Assembly: GCF_001606025.1 (NCBI RefSeq) | Contig: NZ_CP014945.1 | Location: 2,480,001-2,544,000 of the forward strand | From: Psychrobacter alimentarius | Lineage (GTDB): Bacteria; Pseudomonadota; Gammaproteobacteria; Pseudomonadales; Moraxellaceae | Length of the DNA stretch: 64,000 nucleotides | Reading direction: 5' to 3' | The notes under the pieces: generated by a model | The model's database searches: none | The model's input: only the letters and a program-made list of their open reading frames with translations | Told to the model about the DNA's origin: nothing | Translations under genes and position numbers: made by a program | Shown here: piece by piece, positions 28,001 to 35,254 of the stretch | Position numbering within the stretch: the first letter of the stretch is position 1 | Layout of the letters: each line of letters begins with the position of its first letter

Positions 28001-31000
28001 ATGGGAGTAGTGCCTGCATAAGTATAAGTGACACGGTCAATTGTTGCATCTGATGTACCAACAGCTGCCTGAGTTCTTGCACCATCACCTAGTGCAACAG
28101 ATCGTGCATTGACGGCTTCTGCCCCACGGCCGATAGCAGTAGCATTAGTAGCGGTAGCACGAGCCCCAGAGCCTAAAGCTAATGAATCCATCGCTAGCGC
28201 CTGAGCACTTTGACCAAAAGCTGATGCGTTTTGTGCCGTAGCGTCTGAGTCAAAACCGACTGCCAGCGACTTATTAGCAGAAGCCACTGCTCTATCACCT
28301 ATGGCAGTCGCAGATTCAGCTTCAGCGCGGGTCAACACACCCAATGCCAAAGCATTAAGCTCACTAGCAGTTGAACGATCTCCAATTGCAATACTGCCAC
28401 GATTTCGAGCAGCCTCCTCTGATGTCAAAGGTGCAAAACCAGATACCGCACTGGTTCCTATAGCAATACTATCTGTACCTAAGCCTTTTGCATCAGTACC
28501 ATTGGCAACAGCACTGGTGCCACTAGCAGCGGCATTAGTGCCGCTTGCCTGTGCGTTTCGACCACTGGCGCTTGCACTGGTACCCCTTGCTTGAGAATTG
28601 ATTCCAGTAGTTTCAGAATTAGTACCGAATGCTTGTGAGTCCACCGCTAATGCTTTTGCGTTAAAGCCTTGGGCTGTTGCCCTTGTGGCAGCTGATAATG
28701 ACTGCTCACCAATAGCGATGCCATTATTGGCAGTGACCTCAGCACGTGTACCAATAACAATAGCGTTATCTACTGTACTGCCAGACTGAAAATCAGCCTC
28801 AGCACCTGTCCCCATGACGATAGAATTTCGACCTTGACTGACTGCTTGCTGTCCTACTGCGATCCCACCTTGACCATAAGCCGCTGTACCATTATTACCT
28901 ATTGCAGTTGAGTTCACAGCTTTAGCATTAACATTGTTACCGATCGCAACACCGCTTCTTGCACCTGAGTCCACTACAGCAGTATGACCTACAGAAAGCG
29001 ATGAGTTTCCTCCAGCAACGGCAGCAGGCCCAATAGCTAAAGCATCAGCCCCGCTAGCACCATCATTTTGTCTGTTGGCTGTATTAACAGTATTGACACT
29101 AAAGTATTTCGTACCGTTCTCTGTAATAGCTTCATTCAACTGACCAACGTTAACCACATCAGTTGCTGCCTGCCCTTTTGCTACATTTGAGATTCGACGA
29201 TCACTTCCGGTTCCTTGATAGCGGACCACATCTTCTGGCAATGCAGCTGAGCTGATTTGCCCGTTAACTGCCCCTGCAATGGCATCTGCAACACTGTTGT
29301 ATTGTGTATTATCGATAGTGATACCACTGTACGTGCCTGTAGCTTCGTCAAAAACAACGCCTCCTCCTATAAGCGGCGTTATAGAGTCTTGAGCAAGTTT
29401 GAGCTGCCCTACGTTAACAGCATCGTATCTTTGCGAACCATCTGCAACATTCACAATACGGCGTTGAAACTCTCCGCCTACTACCGAACTACCTACAGAT
29501 ATCACTGATTCGGGCCTAGAACTGCCAGTCAAATAGCCGCTCCCCATCGCATCCGTATTCAACGCTTGCGAATTGCGGCCTAATGCAATATTGCTTCCCT
29601 CGGCCGTTGCAAGCGCACCAAGCGCAACACCATTAACCCCCGCTTGAGCATCTTTACCTAGTGCTACTGTCTCATCACCTGCAGCACTAGCATTACTACC
29701 AAGTGCTACTGAGTTCGTACCAGCACGCGAGCTATTGCCAATTGCAACAGACTGTGACCGACTTTCAGCTACATTATTAGCGTTAGCACCGATAGAAACG
29801 TTATTATCCCCAGTCAAGCGGCTCCCAGCTTCAGTGCCGAATGCAACGTTGTCATCACCTATTACATTCTGTCCAGCATTGTATCCAATTGCAGTGGTTC
29901 GGTTACCTACTACGTCAGTGCCAGCGTTGGTACCAAGCGCAATATGATCAGTACGATCTCCAGCAAGGTTGCCGACTGTACCGACACCAGCGCCACTACC
30001 CAATGCAATACTACGCGCAGTGCCTGCGTAGGCGCCTGTGCCTGCCGCTAAAGTATTGGCTGCTTCTGCTCTAGCATTGTAGCCTGCAGCGAAACTACCG
30101 CTACCAGATGCGACAGAGTTAGCCCCCACAGCCGTGGCATTACCAGCACTCGCACGTGCGCTCTTACCAATTGCTGTGGCATCTGATGCTCCTGTTACCT
30201 GTGCAGCATCTCCTAATGCTAGGCTACTATTGCCTTGAGCACTGCTATTACGACCAATAGCAATAGCACCTTCTCCGCCTTCACTTTCACCACCTGCTGT
30301 AGCACTTTGACCAAGGGCAATAGCGCTTTCACCAAACTCAGTGGTCTTCGCTTCGGGACCAATAGCAACAGAATCAAGCCCATCTGCCATTGCGTCAGGA
30401 AGAATGGTATTTGCGCGGAAATATCTGATACCTTCCGCGGTACCCGATTCAAAAAGCAGTTTGTTAATCTGACGACCATTAATCACATCCATGCTGGTAG
30501 CAGAAATTTCACCATCACCGACGTTGGTTATTTTTTTATTACCAGCATTGATACCTGCACTTGTGATGCTAGGTCCATTTGTTATAGTCAAACTTTCAAC
30601 CGCAATATTATTGGCCAAGCCGAATGTAAGGTTAGTGCCGTTACGGCTCACCACTAAGTTGGGATCACTGCTAAAATCAACTGTTCCGCCAGAAGGTACA
30701 TTGGCTGGTGTTCCACCTTCAGCACTAATATTCCAACCAGCACTGGCGATTCTTCTGACTTCGGCAATATTGGTGGTATTAGTGCTAATCGCATTGGTAT
30801 TGGCAGCTATATTTGTTTTATTAGTATCGATATTGCCTGCATTAGTAGCAATGGCATTTCTATTAGTGGCAATATCATTTGTGTTAGTAGCAATCGCATT
30901 TCTATTAGTGGTAATATCACTAGTATTGATAGCAATCGCATCTCTATTGATTGTAATATCAGCCGTGTTTTGAGCAATCATATCTGAGTCGCTGGGAGCT

Positions 31001-31218
31001 GCCATCACTTGCATGCTTAACCCAGCACTAATCAGCCCCATACTCAATGCACTTAGGCGTAGTAATCTCACACCTCCTACAGCTTTACCATCAGATACAG
31101 TTACTGTACTGGAGCTAACAACGTTGCTAGATGACTTACCTCGGCTCTTTGCATATTCTGCAACGGCCATAAAACAGTTTAGTGATTGATTCCAAATAAC
31201 TTTATAGCTACGATTCAT
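22042..31218 (-). CDS. Giant trimeric autotransporter adhesin (YadA/AtaA/UspA type)
   Basis: This 3058-residue outer-membrane fibre starts with an extended signal peptide region (MNRSYKVIWNQSLNCFMAVA, 1-20) and a hydrophobic core at 52-70, with probable cleavage near VMAA (71-74). Next is a 14-residue-periodic coiled coil (about 80-155), then a Trp-ring/GIN-like head (GWNISAEGG, about 161). Two YadA-type head stretches with AIGxxAxAxGxxS repeats follow (about 265-560 and 709-1056), then a second Trp-ring (about 1168). Four near-identical neck/stalk modules occupy about 1431-2460, and a third Trp-ring-like head is near 2593. The C-terminal YadA anchor (about 2975-3058) ends in phenylalanine (GAVGAGFHF). 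It should mediate adhesion and aggregation. The SmpA-like gene follows in the operon. A GGATGAGA site precedes the start. Confidence 0.95.
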   Translation of the reverse strand: MNRSYKVIWNQSLNCFMAVAEYAKSRGKSSSNVVSSSTVTVSDGKAVGGVRLLRLSALSMGLISAGLSMQVMAAPSDSDMIAQNTADITINRDAIAINTSDITTNRNAIATNTNDIATNRNAIATNAGNIDTNKTNIAANTNAISTNTTNIAEVRRIASAGWNISAEGGTPANVPSGGTVDFSSDPNLVVSRNGTNLTFGLANNIAVESLTITNGPSITSAGINAGNKKITNVGDGEISATSMDVINGRQINKLLFESGTAEGIRYFRANTILPDAMADGLDSVAIGPEAKTTEFGESAIALGQSATAGGESEGGEGAIAIGRNSSAQGNSSLALGDAAQVTGASDATAIGKSARASAGNATAVGANSVASGSGSFAAGYNARAEAANTLAAGTGAYAGTARSIALGSGAGVGTVGNLAGDRTDHIALGTNAGTDVVGNRTTAIGYNAGQNVIGDDNVAFGTEAGSRLTGDNNVSIGANANNVAESRSQSVAIGNSSRAGTNSVALGSNASAAGDETVALGKDAQAGVNGVALGALATAEGSNIALGRNSQALNTDAMGSGYLTGSSRPESVISVGSSVVGGEFQRRIVNVADGSQRYDAVNVGQLKLAQDSITPLIGGGVVFDEATGTYSGITIDNTQYNSVADAIAGAVNGQISSAALPEDVVRYQGTGSDRRISNVAKGQAATDVVNVGQLNEAITENGTKYFSVNTVNTANRQNDGASGADALAIGPAAVAGGNSSLSVGHTAVVDSGARSGVAIGNNVNAKAVNSTAIGNNGTAAYGQGGIAVGQQAVSQGRNSIVMGTGAEADFQSGSTVDNAIVIGTRAEVTANNGIAIGEQSLSAATRATAQGFNAKALAVDSQAFGTNSETTGINSQARGTSASASGRNAQASGTNAAASGTSAVANGTDAKGLGTDSIAIGTSAVSGFAPLTSEEAARNRGSIAIGDRSTASELNALALGVLTRAEAESATAIGDRAVASANKSLAVGFDSDATAQNASAFGQSAQALAMDSLALGSGARATATNATAIGRGAEAVNARSVALGDGARTQAAVGTSDATIDRVTYTYAGTTPIATVSVGTLEGEKRTITNVAAGRVSDTSTDAINGSQLFRTNQAVTSLGNNLDTVGQSVASSLGGTSSYNTDNHTVSTRLQINGNNYTTVQQAVQYAASGWNVSANGAASQNIAPNGTVDFRNTDSNIAITRTGSNLTFNLSPNLNLGSTGSVTTGNTVINNEGVRVANGANVATLTTAGTSVTNGANTSSYGANGLTITNGPSVTSTGINAAGSRVTNVANGTANTDAANFGQVKAAKTQVAAGTNVTNVAETTGTNGESIYTVNADKSTVSGGSNAVTVTAGTKNANNVTDYAVDLSVDTKTSLSKADTAVQTVSSNDLNLTATKTGNNVVFDFADAPTFTGVVKGNGFDASGVKIVNVADGSIAANSKEAINGGQLFTTADSVKTVIGGNAVNRGGVVTTTNIGGTGADTIDGAITNVRQTATRAKTTVTQGENIVVTETTDALTGASNYEVKTARDLDIDSVTAKDGNGNVTTLTATGTNVMDIDGNSNNSTVLGNTITNGSNVSTLTAAGTNVTDGTNTSNYGANGFVATDGNGNSTLVNQTGLSFTDANGATGPSITADGIDAGSQIMANVADGSIAANSKEAINGGQLFTTADSVKTVIGGNAVNRGGVVTTTNIGGTGADTIDGAITNVRQTATRAKTTVTQGENIVVTETTDALTGASNYEVKTARDLDIDSVTAKDGNGNVTTLTATGTNVMDIDGNSNNSTVLGNTITNGSNVSTLTAAGTNVTDGTNTSNYGANGFVATDGNGNTGRYNAGSTILTDDSGNTNASAAIGNAILDDSGNVNLSGAIGNALFDQAGNANLSGAQGNVVFDNAGNRAATSATGTNVTDGTNTSNYGANGFVATDGNGNSTLVNQTGLSFTDANGATGPSITADGIDAGSQIMANVADGSIAANSKEAINGGQLFTTADSVKTVIGGNAVNRGGVVTTTNIGGTGADTIDGAITNVRQTATRAKTTVTQGENIVVTETTDALTGASNYEVKTARDLDIDSVTAKDGNGNVTTLTATGTNVMDIDGNSNNSTVLGNTITNGSNVSTLTAAGTNVTDGTNTSNYGANGFVATDGNGNTGRYNAGSTILTDDSGNTNASAAIGNAILDDSGNVNLSGAIGNALFDQAGNANLSGAQGNVVFDNAGNRAATSATGTNVTDGTNTSNYGANGFVATDGNGNSTLVNQTGLSFTDANGATGPSITADGIDAGSQIMANVADGSIAVNSKEAINGGQLFTTADSVKTVIGGNAVNRGGVVTTTNIGGTGADTIDGAITNVRQTATRAKTTVTQGENIVVTETTDALTGASNYEVKTARDLDIDSVTAKDGNGNVTTLTATGTNVMDIDGNSNNSTVLGNTITNGSNVSTLTAAGTNVTDGTNTSNYGANGFVATDGNGNSTLVNQTGLSFTDANGATGPSITAAGIDAGNRTISNVANGVADNDAATFGQLQASNSAADAKTDALGVSTAANLGGAASYNAVTGTVSAPTYTLDDGNNTETNITVNNVGAALGNLDNRTTSNTAAINQGFNISAGGTTDNVQLGETVDFTNTDGNLVVSSNGANGINYNLAQNIDLGVTGSIRTGNTVTNNSGVRIDDGNGNVTAMTATGTNVTDGTNTSNYGANGLMIVGGPSVTSTGINAGNRTISNVADGVAANDAATKGQVDAVSNGLTDLTAGAVQYDKNADGTVNKGSITLGGGAAGTTITNVKAGNVSAGSTDAVNGSQLHNLGNGVASIIGGDAALDASGNLTASNIGGTGKGNISDAIAAVNQSNAQANENIQANTDRLDAGLSFGADSGATISKPIGDTTALKFEGGNNITTTATSSGIKFDLNGNIDVDNITADTVTTGNTTVNNTGVTIKDGPSMTTAGINAGDKTITGVADGIEVNDAVNLGQLTALDNKLSNSVNELGYKINEVEDDANAGISAAMAMSSLPQAYIPGKSMVGGGIATYNGQSAVAIGVSKVSDNGRWVIKVNGTADTQGNAGGAVGAGFHF
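23841..24378 (-). repeat. Adhesin 538-bp DNA repeat, copy 4 (coding order)
   Basis: This is the last of four cores that read the same base for base by eye. The one difference seen is A at 24353 where the other copies have G, which changes alanine to valine in the SIANSKEA-type neck. The distance to the next copy is 951 bp. Confidence 0.85.
24379..24791 (-). repeat. Adhesin 413-bp spacer repeat, copy 2
   Basis: This is one of two practically identical 413-bp spacers (the other at 25330-25742). It encodes short repeated units of the form GNAILDDSGNVNLSGAIGN and GNALFDQAGNANLSGAQGN plus a second YGANGFVATDGNGN segment. It is absent between the copies at 25743 and 26391, where only 110 bp separate the cores. 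Confidence 0.8.
24792..25329 (-). repeat. Adhesin 538-bp DNA repeat, copy 3
   Basis: Third core in coding order. It starts 951 bp from the neighbouring cores on either side (23841 and 25743). It encodes GGQLFTTADSVKTVIGG, ATRAKTTVTQGENIVV and LDIDSVTAKDGNGNVTTL segments. Confidence 0.85.
25330..25742 (-). repeat. Adhesin 413-bp spacer repeat, copy 1
   Basis: It matches 24379-24791, with at most a base or two different (for example TATATC against GTATCT near the end). Its presence makes the repeat period here 951 bp instead of 648. Confidence 0.8.
25743..26280 (-). repeat. Adhesin 538-bp DNA repeat, copy 2
   Basis: Second core in coding order, separated from copy 1 by only 110 bp (period 648 bp). 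Confidence 0.85.
26391..26928 (-). repeat. Adhesin 538-bp DNA repeat, copy 1
   Basis: First core in coding order. Its 5' side (coding sense) joins unique sequence encoding GVVKGNGFDASGVKIVNVAD. Confidence 0.85.
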
Positions 31219-32252
31219 ACTTTCTCATCCTATGACAATTGAGGGCGCTGGGGTGTGGTAAAAAACCTATAGCTAATAAATTTGGAAAAGAAACTTTAGG
31301 CTTTATACAAAACATTAATTTAGAAAAAATTAAAAAAACTTTATGTTTCATACAACAAAATAATATTGAAACAATAAAAAAAGCTTAATTAACACTTTCA
31401 ATACGCTGTGACTATAATGTATTTACATAGATACAATCAATACCACTCGTACCCTCATATTAACCTTTCATCTAAAAATTCACGAGATGGAAAATAGGGA
31501 GTTTCTTACTGAAAAAAATTTTGTTAAGATTAAAAATTTTTCTTTTTTAAAAAAATAATTTGATACAATTACTTAAATTTAATTTACTCATCATTTTCAA
31601 ATTTAAATGAGAAATATTCATTTAACGACTCCCTTTCAAATAACATTTCATATCTATTTCGCTTTACTCAATAGAAAAAATATTTTAAGAGTATTTTTTT
31701 AGATTAAGAAAGTATAAAACTGAAAATATAGATAACTTTCTGATAAATATAAGATATCCCTTATATACTCTTTGAACACTACGATTTCTCCCCCTCATTA
31801 GACGCTCACTTGTTATATTTTATCTATGGCACCCGAAAGGGCGCATTGTGCCAAGATGAGCAGAATGCTATTCATTTATTAATACTCTAAAATTCAACCT
31901 ATTCTCATTCTTGTTTTTGTATTCAGGCTTGGCAATCAAGTACCCATCTACATGCCCATAGCATATGATCAAAGATGATGTCGTTTTCTATAGGCGGGTG
32001 AATATCGGTGCAATGGATTTAACGCACTTTGTTATGAATTTATACCAAAAAAGAAGATATTCGGAATGAATAAGTGAATAGAGAACTTATTATTAGGTTC
32101 CTATCGACTTATTTAATAAAAGAGAAGAAAGCGCAGACATATTATATTTCCCTTATGTTATTAATAACATAAGGGAAATATAATATAAAAAGGCAGATAC
32201 TAAGTGACGAAAAAACCAAAAGATATTTAAGTAAGGATTTTGAAATTAAAAT
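31219..32252. other. 1-kb AT-rich region upstream of the adhesin
   Basis: This region has no credible open reading frame. The stretch 31300-31760 is extremely AT-rich with many A and T tracts and must contain the adhesin promoter; TATAAT-like sequences occur but no pair is decisive. The 48-bp palindrome at 32139-32186 is the only clear structure. Its other neighbour is the 3' end of the YgjP-like gene. Confidence 0.5.
32139..32186. repeat. 48-bp perfect palindrome
   Basis: The first 24 bases (ATATTATATTTCCCTTATGT then TATT) are followed at once by their exact reverse complement, with no spacer and no mismatch. It lies 66 bases beyond the stop of the YgjP-like gene and about 0.9 kb upstream of the adhesin. 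Read on the minus strand it is followed by TTTTTATATT-free sequence only after a few bases (a T5 run lies at 32187-32191 complement), so a terminator role is possible. Confidence 0.8.
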
Positions 32253-32741
32253 TTATTGCTCTCGCCAGTGCAACCATAAGCGAGTATCTAATTCAAACTG
32301 ATGATAGTCCGGTTCCATATGGCAGCATAATTGATAAAAGGATTTGTTATGATCATGCTCTTTGAAGTGCGCCAATTCATGGACAATAATCATCCGTAAA
32401 AACTCAGGCGGCGCTTCCTTAAATAGGCTAGCCACCATGATGCTATTGTGTGATTTGAATTTACTGCCTTGTACTCGAGACTGAGTGGTATGAATACCTA
32501 GCGCATTTTTCAGCACGGCTAACTTACTACTATAACTGACATTGGATAAAGGGCCGACGTTACGCATATACTGATTTTTTATCTCATTGATATGCTGATA
32601 CAGTGCTTTGTCACTTTTTATTTCATGTTGATTTGGGTACTTTTTTTCTAAATACTCACCCAGCCTCCCATCGCTGATTAGCAGCGCCGCTTGCGTCTGT
32701 ATTTGCTCAGAATAATGAGCGATATATTTTAATGTTGTCAC
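32253..32741 (-). CDS. YgjP-like (DUF45/M48-type) metal-dependent hydrolase
   Basis: This 162-residue cytosolic protein has the zinc-binding motif HELAHFKEHDHNKSFYQLC (HExxH followed by a third histidine), as in the YgjP/DUF45 family. The family is annotated as M48-like metallopeptidases, and a UTP pyrophosphatase activity has been ascribed to E. coli YgjP. It is shorter than YgjP (about 170-240). The start codon is GTG at 32741, preceded by AAGGA at a proper distance. It lies downstream of betT with an intervening terminator, so it is probably transcribed separately. The substrate is uncertain. Confidence 0.8.
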   Translation of the reverse strand: MTTLKYIAHYSEQIQTQAALLISDGRLGEYLEKKYPNQHEIKSDKALYQHINEIKNQYMRNVGPLSNVSYSSKLAVLKNALGIHTTQSRVQGSKFKSHNSIMVASLFKEAPPEFLRMIIVHELAHFKEHDHNKSFYQLCCHMEPDYHQFELDTRLWLHWREQ

Positions 32742-32845
32742 AGGTTTGTCCTTAGCGCTTACCTTTGATTGGCTTATGTCTTTGACGTGTATTGACTGCC
32801 TTTTTCTATTTTACTTCATATCTCCTTCATCCGTTCTCAAAAATA

Positions 32846-32877
32846 AACCCCATAAGCCAAAAGTAGCTTATGGGGTT
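32846..32877 (-). terminator. Terminator after betT
   Basis: AACCCCATAAGC and GCTTATGGGGTT form a perfect 12-bp stem with an 8-base loop. On the minus strand it is followed by TTATTTTTG. It lies 62 bases after the betT stop. Confidence 0.85.
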
Positions 32878-32939
32878 GTTATTTATAAATACTACTTAAA
32901 CTTACTGTACATACATTGGTAACTCACCGAAGCAGAGAG

Positions 32940-34985
32940 TTAACGCTCAAGATGTAAGTACTGCAAGTGACGCTCATACTGATTTAGGATATCAACCAAT
33001 ACTTGCTCTTTAGTATAACCAACCAAGTCATACTCTTGCGAGCCCTCACTTAAGAACACCTCAGCACGATAATAAAACTCTGCCTGCTTGTTTGACGTAT
33101 TCAGTGTAAAATTCGGGCGTTCAGCTTTGATCAAATTGACCTCATAAATAAAGTCATCTTCATCACCATGACCAACACGCAATTTTAGGCCATCTATCTG
33201 ACCACTGTCCTGACCTATGCCTGCATCGATATTTTGACCGATACTATCAAGATTACGAATATCTAAAGCCGTTTTAAGACCGCCTGCTGCAAACTCTTTT
33301 TCCACTTCGGTCATTGCTGGCATCACTACCGTTTGCAAAAATCTTTCGACTTGTTTGTGTCCAGGGAAGCTCACAATACGTTGCAGGCGAGCTTTCCAAC
33401 CTTTACCACTGTCGAGGACGTTTGCTGTGCCAATCGTACTGGCTTTGCGTTTATTGCCCTCTTCTTTTAATGATTTCCACATCGACATCATATAAAGCAC
33501 AAGGATCAATGAGAATGGCAGACCAGCAATCACAGAGACCGACTGCAATGAGGCAAAGCCACCAGCAAACAATAAGCCCAAGGTGATAAGACCCGTTGCT
33601 GCCGCCCAAAACAAGCGCAACCAGACGGGCGCATCCGTATCATTGGTCATGCCTTTTGAGCTCAGATTTGCCAAGACTAAAGCGCCTGAGTCAGCTGAAG
33701 TCACAAAAAATATCAAACCAATAATCACACCAGCAAATGATAAGACGCTGCTGTACGGAAAATACTCAAACAGCGCAAACATACCCATGGCTGCATCATT
33801 GACCGCGATTTCACCAAGCTCAGTGGCACCATTGGCAACCAAGTCTATCGCTGAGTTTCCAAAGATAGAGAACCATGCAAAGATAAAACCAAGCGGGATA
33901 AACATCACGCCAAACACGAATTCACGTAAGGTGCGACCACGGCTGATACGAGCAATAAACAAGCCTACAAACGGTGCCCAAGCCACCCACCATGCCCAGA
34001 AAAATATTGTCCACGCTGATTTCCACTCAGCGCCAGCGGCACCATCATAAGCATAAACGTCAAACGTTTTTGCAACGATGGTTTGAAAATACTGGCCAAT
34101 ATTTTGTGTAAACGCATTTAACAAGTAAACGGTATTGCCCATAATCAATATGGCAAGTAGTAACAATATCGAAGACAGCATGTTAAATTCAGATAAGCGG
34201 CGTACGCCTTTTTCAACCCCTGTCATCGCAGAGATAGCAGCAGCAGCAACGACGCCTACAATGATTAAAGCTTGAACGGTTTTGCTAGATTCGATACCGA
34301 ATACATGGGTCAAGCCAGCATTGGCCTGCAAAACCCCAATACCCAGACTGGTTGCAATCCCCATCAATGTACATACAACACCAAAAGTATCAATGCCATC
34401 ACCAAGCCAGCCTTTAATCAAGCGCTCGCCAAATATGGGTGTCAAGGGTGAACGCAGCGCAAGCGGCATATTCTTACGATAAGCGAAATACGCTAGTGCC
34501 ATACCGATGAGGGCATAAATACCCCAACCATGCAAACCCCAATGCAAAAAGGTTTGTGCAAGCGCCTGACGCATAGCCTCAGAGCTAGCAGGCTCAAGTC
34601 CGGCATGCGGCGTCAAATAATGCATCAAGGGTTCAGATGCACCAAAAAACAGTAAGTCAATACCGATACCCGCCGAGAACAGCATGGCGGCCCACGCTAA
34701 AAAGGGAAACTGAGCCTTTTCATGGTCTTGACCCAGTTTGATATCACCATACTTGGAAAAACCAACAAACAACGCAAATATACTGTACGCGGCCACGACC
34801 AGCATATAGTACCAACCAAAATTCGCTGATACCAACGCCATACTTGAGCTAAGTAGTGTTTGACTATAATCTGGAAAAACAATGGTCCAAATTATTAATA
34901 AAATAGAAATAATAGCGGAGCCTAAAAACACGACTTTATTTAGGGTTAAGGGTTTTGTCGCATCTTCTGATGGCGAGCTGTACAT
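32940..34985 (-). CDS. betT: Choline transporter, BCCT family
   Basis: This inner-membrane high-affinity choline importer has 681 residues from the chosen start. The ATG at 34985 (MYSSPSEDATKPL) has GAGG 9 bases upstream; the in-frame ATG at 35072 would add 29 residues without a ribosome site. There are about twelve membrane helices. The BCCT core includes GIDLLFFGASEPLMHY, GWGIYALIGMALAYFAYR and the aromatic-rich FFWAWWVAWAPFVGLFIARI, which forms the substrate box and helix 8. The cytoplasmic C-terminal extension of about 160 residues is as in E. coli BetT (677 residues), where it senses osmotic state. A terminator separates it from betA, so it has its own promoter. Confidence 0.92.
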   Translation of the reverse strand: MYSSPSEDATKPLTLNKVVFLGSAIISILLIIWTIVFPDYSQTLLSSSMALVSANFGWYYMLVVAAYSIFALFVGFSKYGDIKLGQDHEKAQFPFLAWAAMLFSAGIGIDLLFFGASEPLMHYLTPHAGLEPASSEAMRQALAQTFLHWGLHGWGIYALIGMALAYFAYRKNMPLALRSPLTPIFGERLIKGWLGDGIDTFGVVCTLMGIATSLGIGVLQANAGLTHVFGIESSKTVQALIIVGVVAAAAISAMTGVEKGVRRLSEFNMLSSILLLLAILIMGNTVYLLNAFTQNIGQYFQTIVAKTFDVYAYDGAAGAEWKSAWTIFFWAWWVAWAPFVGLFIARISRGRTLREFVFGVMFIPLGFIFAWFSIFGNSAIDLVANGATELGEIAVNDAAMGMFALFEYFPYSSVLSFAGVIIGLIFFVTSADSGALVLANLSSKGMTNDTDAPVWLRLFWAAATGLITLGLLFAGGFASLQSVSVIAGLPFSLILVLYMMSMWKSLKEEGNKRKASTIGTANVLDSGKGWKARLQRIVSFPGHKQVERFLQTVVMPAMTEVEKEFAAGGLKTALDIRNLDSIGQNIDAGIGQDSGQIDGLKLRVGHGDEDDFIYEVNLIKAERPNFTLNTSNKQAEFYYRAEVFLSEGSQEYDLVGYTKEQVLVDILNQYERHLQYLHLER

Positions 34986-35161
34986 AAACGACCTCAATAA
35001 GTAAATTAGACACTGTGATAGTGCTTTGTCCGTTATAACCTTCTGGATGCATGACGCACAAAGCAGTACCAATAAATAAGAAATGGTTATACAAATAACC
35101 GAGACAACGCTAACTATATTAATTGCAATTCATTTAATACATGAGCTACGTCAGCGCTGAT

Positions 35162-35193
35162 AAAAAAGACCTTTGTTTGAAAAGGTCTTTTTG
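35162..35193 (-). terminator. Terminator after betA
   Basis: AAAAAAGACCTTT and AAAGGTCTTTTT form a stem around a short loop with T runs, 62 bases after the betA stop and upstream of betT. Confidence 0.85.
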
Positions 35194-35254
35194 TTGAAGT
35201 TGTCTTATCTCACTATTTTGCTGATAATCTTTACAGCCAATTAAAATAGGCTTC

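Noticed and set aside
34985..35072. Longer N-terminus for BetT (start at 35072)
   Set aside because: The extra 29 residues contain cysteines and lack a ribosome site, while the ATG at 34985 has GAGG at proper spacing.
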